A DNA stretch of 64,000 nucleotides from Crossaster papposus (lineage: Eukaryota > Echinodermata > Asteroidea > Velatida > Solasteridae), in NCBI GenBank assembly GCA_037893245.1, contig JBAIAA010000513.1, positions 248,001 to 312,000 on the forward strand, in the 5' to 3' direction. Shown one piece after another: positions 47,801 to 57,949 of the stretch. The notes below the pieces were generated by a model. It searched no databases. It was not told the origin of the DNA and saw nothing but the letters and a program-made list of their open reading frames with translations. The position numbers were made by a program, and so were the translations under genes. The first letter of the stretch is position 1; each line of letters begins with the position of its first letter.

Positions 47801-50800
47801 CAGACCTGCCTAACAACAAGATGATGGCAAAGAGGCGTCTTTCGTCTGTCGGCAAGAGATTAACGAAAGAAAACCTCCGGAGAATTAGATATAAGCCTAC
47901 CAAGCTGGTTGAGAAGGGCTACGCCGAAAAGGTGGCAGACAAACAGCTGAACAATTCTCCCGGTGCAACCTGGTACCTGCCTCACCACGCCGTTAACAAC
48001 CCCAACAAACCAGATAAGCTGAGAGTCATGGGATGTCTTTCAATGACACTGTTCTCCAAGGGCCGGATATGATGAATAAGCTTGTGGGAGTCATCTTGCG
48101 GAGTCATCATAAGCACAAGGTCGGCTTGATGGGTGACGTCGAATAAATGTTCCACCGGGTGCAAGTTCAAAAAGAGCATAGAGATGCCCTGAGGTTTCTT
48201 TGGTGGCCGGAAGGAGACAAAACTCAGCCACCAGATGTTTTCGAATTACAGTTCACCTGTTTGGGGGCGTTTGGAGCTCGAGCTGTGCTAACTTCGCACT
48301 GAGACGCACAGCAGAAGACAACAAAGACAAATTCAGTGCTGATGTGGTGTCACGGTAAAAGAAACTTCTATGTTGATGACTGCCTCAAGTCCGTGCAGTC
48401 TGAAGATGAAGCTGTTCTGATGGAAAAGCAGCTGACTGACCTGTTGGCAATGGGAGATTTCCGCTTGACAAAGTGGATTGGTAGCAGCAGAAAGGTCTTA
48501 GAATCTATACCACAAGTTGAAAGGGCTAAAATATTCAAGGACCTAGGCCTTGACGGCTTTCCGGTGGAGAGAGCCTTAGGAGTTCATTGGGACACAGATA
48601 ATGATCTGCTCGGTATCAAGATAAAATCAAAGTCCAGATGTCACACCAAAAGAGGTCTGCTTAGTGTCATCTGCTATGTGTACGACCCCCTTGGGTTTGT
48701 GTGTACGTGTACATACATCCTTGGGTAAAGGCTGGAATAATCCCTTGGAGGGTCACACCGAACGGCACTGGGTCAGGTGGTTAGAAGATCTTTTTCATGA
48801 TAGGTTTACCATGGAGAGGTGTCTTGTTCCAGACTGGTTTGGGCAGATTCGTGAGTGTCAACTCCATCACTTATCCGATGCCTCACAGGACGCATATGGT
48901 AGCGTTTCCTACTTACGTCTTGTAAAGAAGTTGTCTGCAGCTGTAGTAGCAGTTAGGATGGAAAAGATGCTGAAGGGAGAATTAAGACTGGAGGTACAGG
49001 AGTCAACGTTTTGGACTGACAGCATGTTGGTGCTTCAGTTCATCAACAACCAAACAAAGCGTTTTCATACCTTTGTGGCAAACATGGTAGCAGTGATCCA
49101 TGACTGTTCAATATCAATCCGAGCTAAATCCTGCTGACGACGCATCTGGAGGTCTTGATGCTCAGGATATGATTAACAGCGATAGAGGAACAAGGAGGTG
49201 AAGAAGGAAGCAGTATCCAGAGCAATTGATGCGGCTGAACAGGATAACATCATAGAAAGACTGATCAACAGATTATCATCTTTGTACCGTCTCAGAAAGG
49301 CTGTGGCATGGCTCCTTCGGTTCAAGCCATGGATCCTTGATCATAAGCCTCAGGGTCTGGGTGGTGATAAAGGCACAAGAAGACTGACAGTCGTCGAGCT
49401 GCGAGAAGCGGAACTAGCATTGGTGAGATATGTCCAGAGAAAGAGCTACATTAAGGAACTCCACGACCTACAGATGGGCAAGACCTTAGTACAGAGACAA
49501 AGCTTAATCCACAGCCTTGAGCCGTATCTTAATGATAGGGGTATACACTCAGGCTTGGAGGTGGGATTCGACTTGCACCAATTGAGGAGAATAGCAAGTA
49601 CCCAGCGACACTAACTCGAGATCACCACCTATCAAGCTTGGTTGTTCGACATGAGTCCTTGTTCTGGCAGAGAGCATGTTCTCTTCTTGATAAGAGGCTG
49701 CAAGGATCACCTGGAGAGCAGCGCATGGCTAATTTTCCCGCATGCAGAGTAGTTACCCCCGGTGAACCACCATTTACATATGTTGGAGTGGACTGTTTCG
49801 GGCCGTGCTACGTCAAACAAGGCCATAGCAGAGTAAAACGATACGGATGTTTATTCACATGCATGTTCATAAGAGCTATCCACTTAGAGATGCTACATTT
49901 GCTAGAAGCAGATTCCCTCCTGAATGCTTTCATAAGGTTCACTGCAAGGCGAGGGACACCAAAAAGGGTCCACTCTGACAACGGTACAAACTTCGTCGGT
50001 GGGGAAAAGGAGCTCAGAGCAGCGATCAAACATCTTGCGGAAAATAAGCAGACACAGGGCTTTCTCCTGAGCACGGAGATGGAGTGGGAGTTCAACCCAC
50101 CAGCGGCGTCCCACATGGGCGGGGTTTGGGAGCGCCATATATGCACAGTCCGCAAGGTTCTCTACTCACTTATGCATGGCCAAGTTTTGGATAACGGAAA
50201 ACTACTCACTCTGTTCGGTGAGGTCGATTCTATTGTCAACGACAGACCAGTCACAGCCGTTTCTGATGATCCAAAGGACTTAATAGAGGCTCTTACACCA
50301 AATCATCTCCTGAAGCTGAGAACTATAGTCACCCAGTCCCACTCCATAGTATGAAGGAAACTGACAAGTATGGCAAACGTTGAAAGCATGTCCAGTACTT
50401 GGTCTGTCAGTACTGGGAACGTTGGATCAGGGAGTATCTTCCTACACTGCAGCGTCGACAACGATGGATCCATCCTCAGAGAAATTTCCGGACGGGGGAT
50501 ATAGTGCTGGTGCGGGATGACAACCTGAACTGAAACCAGTGGCCGCTTGGAAGGGTGATCAAGACTTCCCCGGAGGAGAGGGGCTTGCCCGCTCTGTCGA
50601 ATTGAAGACAGCTGCAGTGGTAGCCTTGTGAGGCCTATCACTTAGCTGTGCCTCCTGGAAGGCGTCCTAGAGTAGTTGTCTCAAATTCCTAGGACTTAAA
50701 CCTCCACAGTTTCTTAATTCATTGTAAATTAGCATGCGTTCACGTGTTCACGATAGTTTTGGTAAAAGTAAGTTTAATCCTACATTTAAGGGGCTGGGAT

Positions 50801-52145
50801 GTAACGCAGGTCCTTCCTGCTATCTAAATTTGTGCTTACCCTTTTATGAAGATCATACATATAACATAAATTTGATGATTCTATTAGATTCCTGGTCTCA
50901 GAAAACATATTTAGACACTTTATTTGTAATTGTATCACACGTGTTCGGCGGCCATTTTGGACGCCATCTTGGATTGCATACCCTTAGAATGTTCAGAAAA
51001 AATGCCACCCTAATATTTTTTAAAGCTTATGATACCTTCTTACAAAATCAAGTGGGTTTTTGCTTTTAACAAAAAAAATACACGAAATTGCAAATATGCC
51101 TCCACTAATAATCAGTATCATGTTTCACCAGAGATTTTTTAGATGTACATCACTTATAGTATTGGTATGGAACATGTATTTCCAAGCAACACTGTCAAAA
51201 GCCGCTAATTTAGCTTTATGACTAGTCTTGTTGATGAATCATCATTGCCCTGCTAGACTTGGGCCGGGGTTGGGGTTTGGCTAGGATTTTCAGAGTTTAT
51301 CGTTCTAGTACTCTTTTGATTTGGCAATGTGTTTGACTAAGGAACTTGTAAAATATGAATTTTTCCCCAAAAGAAGCAAAACGGTGCTTATTATTGTTAC
51401 ATTGTCTCTAGATTTAACAAAGCCGCGTTGTTCTTGATATATAACTGGTCTCACCATTTCCGTGTGGAACAATCTTGTCACTAATATGCAGCTTTGGTCT
51501 GGCGCTGAGTTGATATTGTGATAATGCTTCTTTCACCGTGTCGTGCCCATGCAGAATTACAGCAGATATGCCACCCACCCGGACGTATATAATATTGCCA
51601 TACCTGCAAGGACATGTTCAGTTAAAGTTGTTTTGTCAGTTAAATTAGACTACATAGATATCGCATTGGACTCTAGTTAATTCACATTTATGTTTGTTTC
51701 TCGTTGGGCCTGATTATTTCACACATTACGGATCCAGATCGCGATCAGTGATCCGGCCGCTGGTTCACTCCATCAATATTAGGCGGGATTAGATTGTGAA
51801 CCAAAACAAATGGCCTTATTTCAACAGTCTTATTTTAGGAAACGTATTTTAAATTACAATGTTGACTTTCTGCTTGTCGTTGATTGCCTATTTGACTGGT
51901 TCTCGTTCGCATCATAATATTTGTAAAATTTCCCCTACTTACGTTTTCGTTAGCTTTGAAAAGAACTCAAATGTAGTTCCTCCCGACGTCATCATTTGAG
52001 GGAGGATGCCGATTATAGGCCAACCCCATGGTCCCGGGGGTAGGTTGCGTGGTTGACGAAGGATCCGGAACAAGACTAGAAATATCACGATACCGATCAG
52101 CAATGTGGGTGCATTGAAAACGTCGATCACAGCGAATAGCTCCAT
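38881..52145 (-). CDS. Cytochrome P450, CYP2 clan, five coding exons
   Basis: Coding exons on the minus strand: 52145-51943, 51603-51455, 44458-43663, 43365-43208, 39062-38881. GT-AG sites and phases agree, giving 495 codons, a normal CYP2 length. It is a heme-thiolate mono-oxygenase of the endoplasmic reticulum that needs P450 reductase. Seen: an N-terminal membrane anchor ([13 protein letters not shown]), the hinge [13 protein letters not shown], helix C Trp127/Arg131, I-helix AGTETT (302-307), K-helix EVQR (359-362), RPERF (413-417), and heme motif [11 protein letters not shown] with Cys440. The subfamily and substrate cannot be told from motifs. Exon 3 (796 nt) corresponds to several exons of vertebrate CYP2 genes. 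Intron 2 (7.0 kb) holds a BEL/Pao relic; intron 4 (4.1 kb) holds Penelope, LINE and SINE fragments. No break was seen in the coding exons. Confidence 0.94.
39606..39965 (-). mobile_element. tRNA-derived SINE, near full length, in P450 intron 4
   Basis: Read on the minus strand it starts GGGTGCCGTGGCCGAGTGGA (A box), then GGGTTCGAATCCCGG (B box), then CTGAGCAAGACACTTAA, and ends with AGCGCTTTGAGATGCC, AAAAGCGCTATATAAATC and an ATT/TTA repeat. Shared blocks link it to 13940-14228. Confidence 0.8.
40140..40930 (-). pseudogene. LINE reverse transcriptase fragment, broken
   Basis: The minus-strand frames carry the catalytic YADDTALY motif (about 40700) and, further on, the typical LINE C-terminal stretch [14 protein letters not shown] (about 40190). 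Upstream frames contain a decayed counterpart of the QGSVLGPLLF region. Stops and frameshifts separate the pieces, so it is a fossil. Jockey/CR1-like by motif; the exact clade is not clear. Confidence 0.7.
40969..42529 (-). mobile_element. Penelope-like element remnant with flanking direct repeats
   Basis: Direct repeats of about 270 bp at 40969-41237 and 42255-42529 (both with ATTATCTGCTTGAAGTTGAG and CAAATACTTTTGACACGTT) enclose a GIY-YIG endonuclease fragment. A second short block (40880-40965) is repeated at 41252-41340. Penelope-like elements often carry such LTR-like repeats. The reverse transcriptase part is missing. Confidence 0.55.
41701..42173 (-). pseudogene. GIY-YIG endonuclease domain of a Penelope-like element
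   Basis: The minus strand reads [18 protein letters not shown] (GIY-YIG core with the usual Cys-X2-Cys) and, in another frame, [19 protein letters not shown] and [18 protein letters not shown]. These are standard parts of Penelope GIY-YIG nucleases, which nick DNA for insertion. A frameshift near 41890-41980 separates them. Confidence 0.75.
42927..43058. mobile_element. Hairpin MITE in P450 intron 4
   Basis: CAATAGAAATGCAGTTT and AAACTGCATTTCTATT are the cores of arms of about 36 bp ending in ACACTATGAG/CTTATAGTGT. The rest of 42530-43207 shows only a poly-G tract-free intron without genes. Confidence 0.6.
43450..43470. repeat. G21 homopolymer tract in P450 intron 3
   Basis: A run of 21 G between P450 exons 3 and 4, preceded by GGGGAGGGGTG. 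On the transcript (minus) strand this is poly-C. Confidence 0.9.
44459..45140. other. P450 intron 2, exon-proximal part
   Basis: No gene or clear element. AT-rich, with the acceptor of P450 exon 3 at 44459-44460. Confidence 0.4.
45141..45262. repeat. Left member of an inverted repeat pair around the BEL relic
   Basis: Matches 50947-51084 in reverse: CGTGTATTTTTTGGGTTAAA, AGGGTGGCATTTTGTCTGA, AATCCAAGATGGC. The pair brackets the BEL/Pao relic. Confidence 0.7.
45263..46578. other. Stretch upstream of the BEL relic, possible decayed LTR
   Basis: No LTR could be matched to a downstream copy. 45973-46069 holds five tandem copies of an 18-bp unit CCTAGTCAGCATCAAGTG. A (GC)-rich block near 46430-46460 is unremarkable. 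Confidence 0.4.
46579..47716 (+). pseudogene. BEL/Pao gag and protease remnants
   Basis: Gag: NDPVYGF and a zinc knuckle [13 protein letters not shown] then a stop after MSPHERTGY; the next knuckle-like cysteines continue in another frame (about 46960-47050). Protease: the usual catalytic D-S/T-G triplet reads DPSS in [14 protein letters not shown], so the active site appears changed. Not functional. Confidence 0.75.
47659..49137 (+). pseudogene. BEL/Pao reverse transcriptase and RNase H remnants
   Basis: Reverse transcriptase pieces include [17 protein letters not shown] and the catalytic YVDD (48369-48380), in different frames with stops between. Part of the region between the WWP block and YVDD is rearranged. 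The RNase H-like part has [11 protein letters not shown] and [12 protein letters not shown] (48870-49050). Confidence 0.75.
49198..50354 (+). pseudogene. BEL/Pao integrase remnant
   Basis: The DDE core is in one 238-codon frame from 49638: [20 protein letters not shown] and GGVWERH provide the two aspartates and the glutamate. An upstream piece (49198-49614) contains the region before the zinc-binding domain and ends in a stop. Downstream, the C-terminal part shifts frame after 50340. Confidence 0.78.
50947..51084. repeat. Right member of the inverted repeat pair around BEL
   Basis: Reverse copy of 45141-45262 (CGCCATCTTGGATTGCA, AAATGCCACCCTAAT, AAAACCCACTTGATTTTG in the appropriate strand). 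The motif CAAGATGGCGGCC also recurs in the tandem array at 61340-61850. Confidence 0.7.
51742..51802. mobile_element. Fragment of the 8966-9098 MITE family in P450 intron 1
   Basis: CCGGCCGCTGGTTCACTCCA and GATTGTGAACCA match the core of the eIF5-intron copy. The outer inverted ends are decayed. Confidence 0.6.
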
Positions 52146-52894
52146 GTCGAATACTACAAACACAAGCAAGAATAAATATGTGTTTGTATTCTATAAGCGC
52201 ATTGGTGACCTGCCAAGACATATTGTGAAATAACCCCAAACTTTAAATGTTTTATGTTTTTACATCACAGTTAAGAACAACTCATTAGGTTTATATAGCT
52301 CAATTAATTCCAAAGATATACCACAGGAAGTTGACAGTGCACCGCCGAACTTTAGCGTATACTCACTTCGGGAAAAAAGGGCTTTGGAAAAAACGAACGG
52401 CAGGAAAAACAAATTGGTGGTATATTTTCACACGTAAAATGCAAATACAGTTTGAATTGTCAATACCTTGGCAACAAATAAATACCAACAAACGATTGTT
52501 CACGTATGACAAACTTCAGCCGTGCCGATTACTCGAAACAAGGTTTTTTGGGGCATTCCTTATTTAGCCTCAGTAAGTCACATATAGCCAGTGACTCAAC
52601 ATTTCAATTCATAACTGTATAGTTTCTCATTAACTAGAAGTTATTTTTTCCAGAATAAAAGGCCAGACCAGTCGATTCAGCAAAAACCATTGCGTCGAAG
52701 TATAGTTGGTTTTCAGTCCGTGAGCCCTTGCAAGGAATCCACATTAAAACACTTTTCACGGGTTACAATTAATGTTCGTTTAAAGAAATAAATCCTGTGA
52801 CACAAAGCCTTTATGATGCTTGTTTTCTGGTCAAACTCTAGTAAAATCGTATGTATAAATCGAGTATAATTGTTGGAATAAAAAGCTACTTACC
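52146..52894 (-). promoter_or_regulatory. P450 5' untranslated sequence with a probable leader intron
   Basis: On the minus strand, TGTGTTTGTAG ends at 52154, leaving an 8-nt untranslated piece before the ATG at 52145. A consensus donor (CAAGTTG then GTAAGTAGC) lies at 52893, so a non-coding first exon probably ends at 52894. The exon start and promoter are not visible. Confidence 0.4.
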
Positions 52895-55240
52895 AACTTG
52901 GTGCGAACGTTTGACACACAGGTCGTTCTTTAACACAGATCGATCTTTAATGCAAGGATGTGAAAACAAGTTCACCTCAAACCAATGTGTGCAATCCTAA
53001 ACCAGCAACGATACAATCTAGTTGAACAAACCAGAACTCGTTTCTCATTATTTGTAATGACTGACATAATCTATCAATCCGTAACGAAATGGTGTACAAT
53101 CGATGCATCCAATCAGCCAACTGTCAATTGTACATTGTACTTTGAGTTTAACACACATCTGGACGTCCCTGGAGTTTATGTGTTAATCTGAACATTATCT
53201 GAAGTAGGAAAATTCGTGTTGTCCTTCAACGCATGGAACATTGGGGACATTATTTTACTCACTGATATCCACGCGCTTTAAACAATACGGCTAATTACTG
53301 GCTAAAGAACACTCTCCTCAAACTTCCCTATGTTACTGAAAAGTGTTGCTATGTACCTAACCATATCGCCCACCATTTGAACATATAAAACATCCCCGTT
53401 CTGTTCTATTCGATTAGAAAACCGTTAAACATGCTCAAAAACGCCATTCTCTATGGAGGTCCATACGGTTTTCAGGGGGTCTGCTCACTATACCCAAACA
53501 GGAAAAGTGTATCTTTCTAGACAACAAATTAGACCAAGATCACCTGATCATCACGAAAGCAATGAAAAAGCGTGTCCAATTCACCACCGACTTGGTTCTA
53601 AAAAAATTCCTTCAATGAAAATTACTGGACCGAATCGTGTGATCTTGGTACCATTTCTTTTTCGAGAAAGATTCTCCGTCCATCCAAACAGTAGTTTTTC
53701 TGGGCGGAGGGTACAGTGGAATTAGGCCGTTGGACCACCCTGTATATATAGTCGACAGAAGTCGGAATCACGTTGAGATTTGTTTATTCATGGTTATCTC
53801 TTATCAAGTTAGGAAGATCAGTTTGAAGCGCCCCGATTAGCCTTTTTTAGGTGTGGCTGAGACAAAATTAGGGCGCTGTTTAGTACGTGGTTAGGGTAAA
53901 TACCAAGGTATTTACCTAAATAAAACAGCGCCCCTGTGTCAGCAATATACATCAAAAAGGCCCTGGCAACTACATAATACACACGTATAGCTGAGCTTTT
54001 GTCTTCCCCTGGTTGATGTCCTTCCATGTTTTCGGGACCAGTTATCAGGGCGTTGCCAAGTTTTATTTGCAGCAAGTTGGCAGTTTCGGTTGATCGATAT
54101 AATTCACGAGGTTATAACAGTTCGGTAGTGACCCTCGAAAAACCGATAGAATAACATTTAACAGTCATTGAAACTTCGATAATTTCTGTGTCGTTTGATG
54201 CCAAGTTTTAATAATTATTTCAGATTTAAAGTCATGTTAGCCTTGTGAAATGAGGTATAAATCTTGAAGTTTTTCGTGACCCCCTGTACGTTGAACCGTG
54301 CGCGGCAGCGCCAACTTCTAATGACGCGGTGACAGAGCCTACGTCTCAAAAAGACGAAGTTCTGTTATGAAGTTCTATATCTGCCACCTCGCGTCGCGGA
54401 TCTCCCTTCGCGGATCTCCCCGATCTCCCCGATCTCCCCGATCTCCCCGATCTCCCCGATCTTCCCGATTTTCGCGGGTCGCGGGTCGCGGGTCGCGGGT
54501 CGCGCAATTTGTTTGCTGGGTGTTGCGCATGCGTAATGACAATGTGTAATTAGTATGGCGTTCTAAAAAAGAATATCGCCGCCGACGTCGCAAGTATGGG
54601 CCCATGAAGCGCTGTTTAATGTTGCGAATAGTGTACGTATGTACGTATATATACGGTACGGACAGACTGTTTTCCCTGCTGATTTTCATCCTTGCAAGGC
54701 TGTACTTTACGCAAGTTTACTGGCTTATATTTTGAACACCTTAATAAAATAATATAAAGGCCTAAATACCCTGACATTTGTGACGCAACGTGTATACCTG
54801 TGGCTCCTAGGCTATTGACACTTAGGAGGCACATGCTTATGATGATGAGAGGGAATAAATATTTGTCTGTGGCTATTTTTAATGTTTTTTTAAACATTTG
54901 TTCGTTCTTTTTTCGTTAAAACCATTTTAATTCAGCTTTTGGCTACGACAGTAGTTTTATAATAAACCAGAATATAGATTGATTTAAAACTTGCTGGGTA
55001 ACTTAATTGCCACCTACATTGAATCAATTGCATAACAAATACTGGCCGATTGGGGAGGGGAAGGGGGGGGGGGGGGGGGGGGGGTAAAACCCACTCTGAG
55101 CCATAGACTTATGTTTGATGATATTATAATGGGCCGACTGGCAGAACAATCCAACATTGCCTTAAAATACAGGGGGAGCATTGTTTCAAACTTTAGGGTG
55201 GTTGGGGTGCCTCGGACCACGTAGGAAGCCATAGAGAAAT
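52895..55240. other. Intergenic with small repeats
   Basis: No gene recognised. A hairpin at 53871-53934 (GGGCGCTGTTTA/TAAAACAGCGCCC around GGTAAATACC AA GGTATTTACC) is MITE-like. A G22 tract lies at 55063-55084. Confidence 0.45.
54395..54505 (+). repeat. Short tandem repeats (GATCTCCCC)n and (GCGGGTC)n
   Basis: Five to six units of GATCTCCCC adjoin four units of GCGGGTC. Open frames across it (Arg-Asp or Ser-Pro-Arg repeats) are products of the repeat. Confidence 0.9.
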
Positions 55241-55429
55241 ATCCACAACCTTTTGCAAGTCATTTGCAATTTTAAATTGTGTGAAACCATTTCATTTCTG
55301 CTTTTTCAGTGTTTATATTTTATAAATGTGCGCCTTCATTATGATAAATGTATTTGGCAATTTCAAGTCGATAATAAATTGTCTTTGCTGCATGTTAAAG
55401 TTTATTTATTTTATTTATTTATTACATGC

Positions 55430-56060
55430 TCAAGTAACAATAATTCACAAGATACATGTAGTACAGTTAACTATCTGCCTATTTCTATACTGCCTATTAA
55501 AGATTTTAGTAAGATGTCTGTAAACACGGGTGTTCCGCAGGGGTCAATACTAGGTCCACTTGTATTCATTGTTTATACTAGTGATATTCCATTTTGTATT
55601 GCCCCAAACTGCAACTTGTTTATGTACGCTGATGACTCCCACATTAACGTGTAGCTCCTCCAACATTAATATCATAGAAAGTAGCTTAAATACAGCTCTT
55701 ACTAGTTTTTACAACTGGTGCATAAGAAACAAGCTATAGCATTAAATGCCACAGAAACCAAATGCATGCTTAAGGCAGAAAATATGTAATGTTGATTTAA
55801 ATGTATGTATTGCAGGTAGTCGTATGCACGTGAAGTCTTCTACATTTCTGAGTGTGTTTATTGATGAAGCATTAAGTTGGGGCCCACATGTCAAATACGT
55901 AAGGAATAGGCCTACTGTTGTATTGAAATTAGGTATACATTATAAGCAGAATGCGTGATTGTGTTCCTCAACACAGCCTACACACACTATTTGTAAATTA
56001 TGCCAACATTATAGAGTATTGTTGTACGGTGTGGGGAGGAAGGCTGTCACGTTGCTCTTG
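55430..56060 (+). pseudogene. LINE reverse transcriptase fragment
   Basis: The plus strand reads VNTGVPQGSILGPLVFIVYT and FMYADDSHINV (55510-55650), the conserved motif with the catalytic YADD. Later frames give SSTFLSVFIDEALSW (55840) and a decayed C-terminal region (55960-56040). Stops and frame changes show it is dead. It is a different copy from 40140-40930 and in the other orientation. Confidence 0.78.
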
Positions 56061-56062
56061 CA

Positions 56063-56242
56063 CCACATAACGATCGAGGGTCGAGACACAAAAGAGCACA
56101 AAGGGAACAAAAGCCCCTCGGTCGACGGTATGAATTTCAAAATTAGGTCCTCGATCGTCGGGGCAAGCGCTAGGCAATGGGGTTTGGGTATAACATAGGA
56201 ATAAAGGAAAACACAATATCGATCCTCGATCGTTATGTGGTT
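56063..56242. mobile_element. 180-bp MITE inserted beside the LINE fragment
   Basis: CCACATAACGATCGAGG at the left and CCTCGATCGTTATGTGG at the right are perfect inverted repeats. Two inner GTCGA/TCGAC motifs continue the symmetry. The target duplication is unclear. Confidence 0.75.
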
Positions 56243-56607
56243 CACCACTGTGTGTACACTTGTGTGTCAATAACTGTATGGTATGGTACGTATGCTTTGC
56301 GCGAAATGTGCAGACTTTTAATAGCATTGTGTTGCCGATCTTCCGGGACATGGCAGTGCAAGCTAGCTACAGCCAACCGGTGTAGACTAGTCCCGCTGCA
56401 GCATCGTTATGGTATGGTGCCCGCGCGCGGAGACGTGTTTTTTTATATTCTAGTGTATCGAACGTACGTCAGTATTAGCCTCAAATCTAGTGAGGTCGTG
56501 CGTCATTTTGGCAAACAGTTAATTACCTGCAAAAACTACCTTTCCCTGAAATAAAAGAGAAAATTTATGGTAGCCCTGGAGGGACATCAAAGTCGTAATG
56601 TTTTACG

Positions 56608-56968
56608 CGACTAGTCGTGAAACTATTCGCGACTAGTCGTGAATTTTTTCGCGACTGGTTGTGAATATTTTTGCGACTATAGTCGCGAATTTATTTGCTA
56701 CTGGTCGCGAATATTTGTGTGACTAGGTGTGAATTCGCGACTAGTTGTGAATAGTTTTTCGCGACTAGTCGCAAATTTGTTCACGGCTAGTCGAGAAATT
56801 ATTCGCGAATAGTCGTGAATTTATTTGCGACTGGTCGTAAATATTTTTGCGACTAGTCGCAAATTTATTCGCGACTGGTCGCGAATATGTTTGCGACTGG
56901 TCACGACTATTTTTGCGACTAGGTGTAAATTTTGCGACTAGTTGTGAATAGTTTTTCGCGACTAGTCG
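56608..56968 (+). repeat. Tandem repeat of CGCGACTAGTCGTGAAT type
   Basis: About 17 units of roughly 20-22 bp built on GCGACTAGTCGCGAAT. The core CGACTAGTCG is itself a palindrome, so each unit can form a small cruciform. Confidence 0.9.
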
Positions 56969-57834
56969 CGGTCATTATAGAGCCAGCAACATAACACGTC
57001 AGCCCGTCCTCGTTTCTGGTTTCGAATTGATTTATTACTGTAGAAATTCCCGCTCCCACTGTTATATAATCATGGAATTTAATTAACAAAGGAAACATAG
57101 TTGGGTCCGGGTTCCTATACGCAAGTCTTTTTGGGGAGGAAACTTAGATTAACAAAAGGGAGTAAATAACATTAACATCTGTCCTTATTATATACATATA
57201 TGACCGTAACATTACTCCCCCCCCCCCCCTCCCCTCTAGTTCTCATTGGCTAAACATTAAGCCAAACACTAAATGAGAACTAAACTTTGTTTACAGGTCA
57301 GTCACAAGAAATAGCTCAACTTGGTCGACATCAAAGTCCAATACTACCATAACCCTTTCAGTACCAAGGCATATTTTGTCACTATGCTTAGGTTACCACA
57401 GCAATTACATGATATGACCAGTTAGTGACCAATTACTTTTTGCCAAGTTTTAGTGTATAGCGCCCTCGCAAGGCAAAGTAATGAAAGGCCCCTTTTTCTT
57501 TGAAGTGGTGTTGAATTATAATGGATTGACAGTACCCCCAAAGCAATGACTATTAGATTAATTAAAACAACAATATTGGCCTGTGAGAATTTGTTTTTTG
57601 AAGGGTAGGAAAGAATTCTATATCTTACCCCCACTTTTTTGCCCTTCATATGAGTTGACAACTACCAAGAAGTGTAAAGAAACACTAATTTAGGAGTAAG
57701 AAAATTTCAAGTTTGTCCTTGAAAATACTTATATTTTATTCAAAATGAAGGAAATTCGGACTGTGAAGGTAATTGCACAAACATTCAAAATGGGTACACT
57801 ATGGATGCAGTCAAAAGTTTGAATGAAGGCCCCT
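56969..57834. other. Non-coding stretch downstream of the piggyBac relic
   Basis: No gene seen. CCCTTTCAGTACC near 57353 resembles a piggyBac-type terminus but no matching inverted end was found. Confidence 0.35.
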
Positions 57835-57919
57835 CCCCCCCCCCCCCCCCATCACAATGTTGGGTTGGCAGTGTGTGCAAAATCACTCCAACATTGTGAT
57901 GGGGGGGGGGGGGGGGGGG
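57835..57919. repeat. Inverted repeat ending in poly-C and poly-G
   Basis: C16 followed by ATCACAATGTTGG pairs with CCAACATTGTGAT followed by G19, around a 28-nt loop. It would form a hairpin with a very stable G:C base. Confidence 0.88.
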
Positions 57920-57949
57920 CACAATAAAACTTGCTCGGGTGAATGCTCA

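Larger units (their letters stand above)
46579..50700 (+). mobile_element. BEL/Pao LTR retrotransposon relic in P450 intron 2
   Basis: Gag, aspartic protease, reverse transcriptase, RNase H and integrase regions follow in the order of the BEL/Pao family, in opposite orientation to the P450. The last part (50440-50640) contains [10 protein letters not shown] and WPLGRVIK, the DUF5641 tail typical of this family. At least six stops or frameshifts break the polyprotein, and part of the reverse transcriptase is lost. No LTR pair was found. Confidence 0.88.

Noticed and set aside
54367-54689. Arg-Asp or Ser-Pro-Arg repeat proteins
   Set aside because: Pure translation of the GATCTCCCC microsatellite.
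57342-57366. piggyBac terminus CCCTTTCAGTACC near the transposase relic
   Set aside because: The preceding four bases are not TTAA and no inverted partner was found on the other side.
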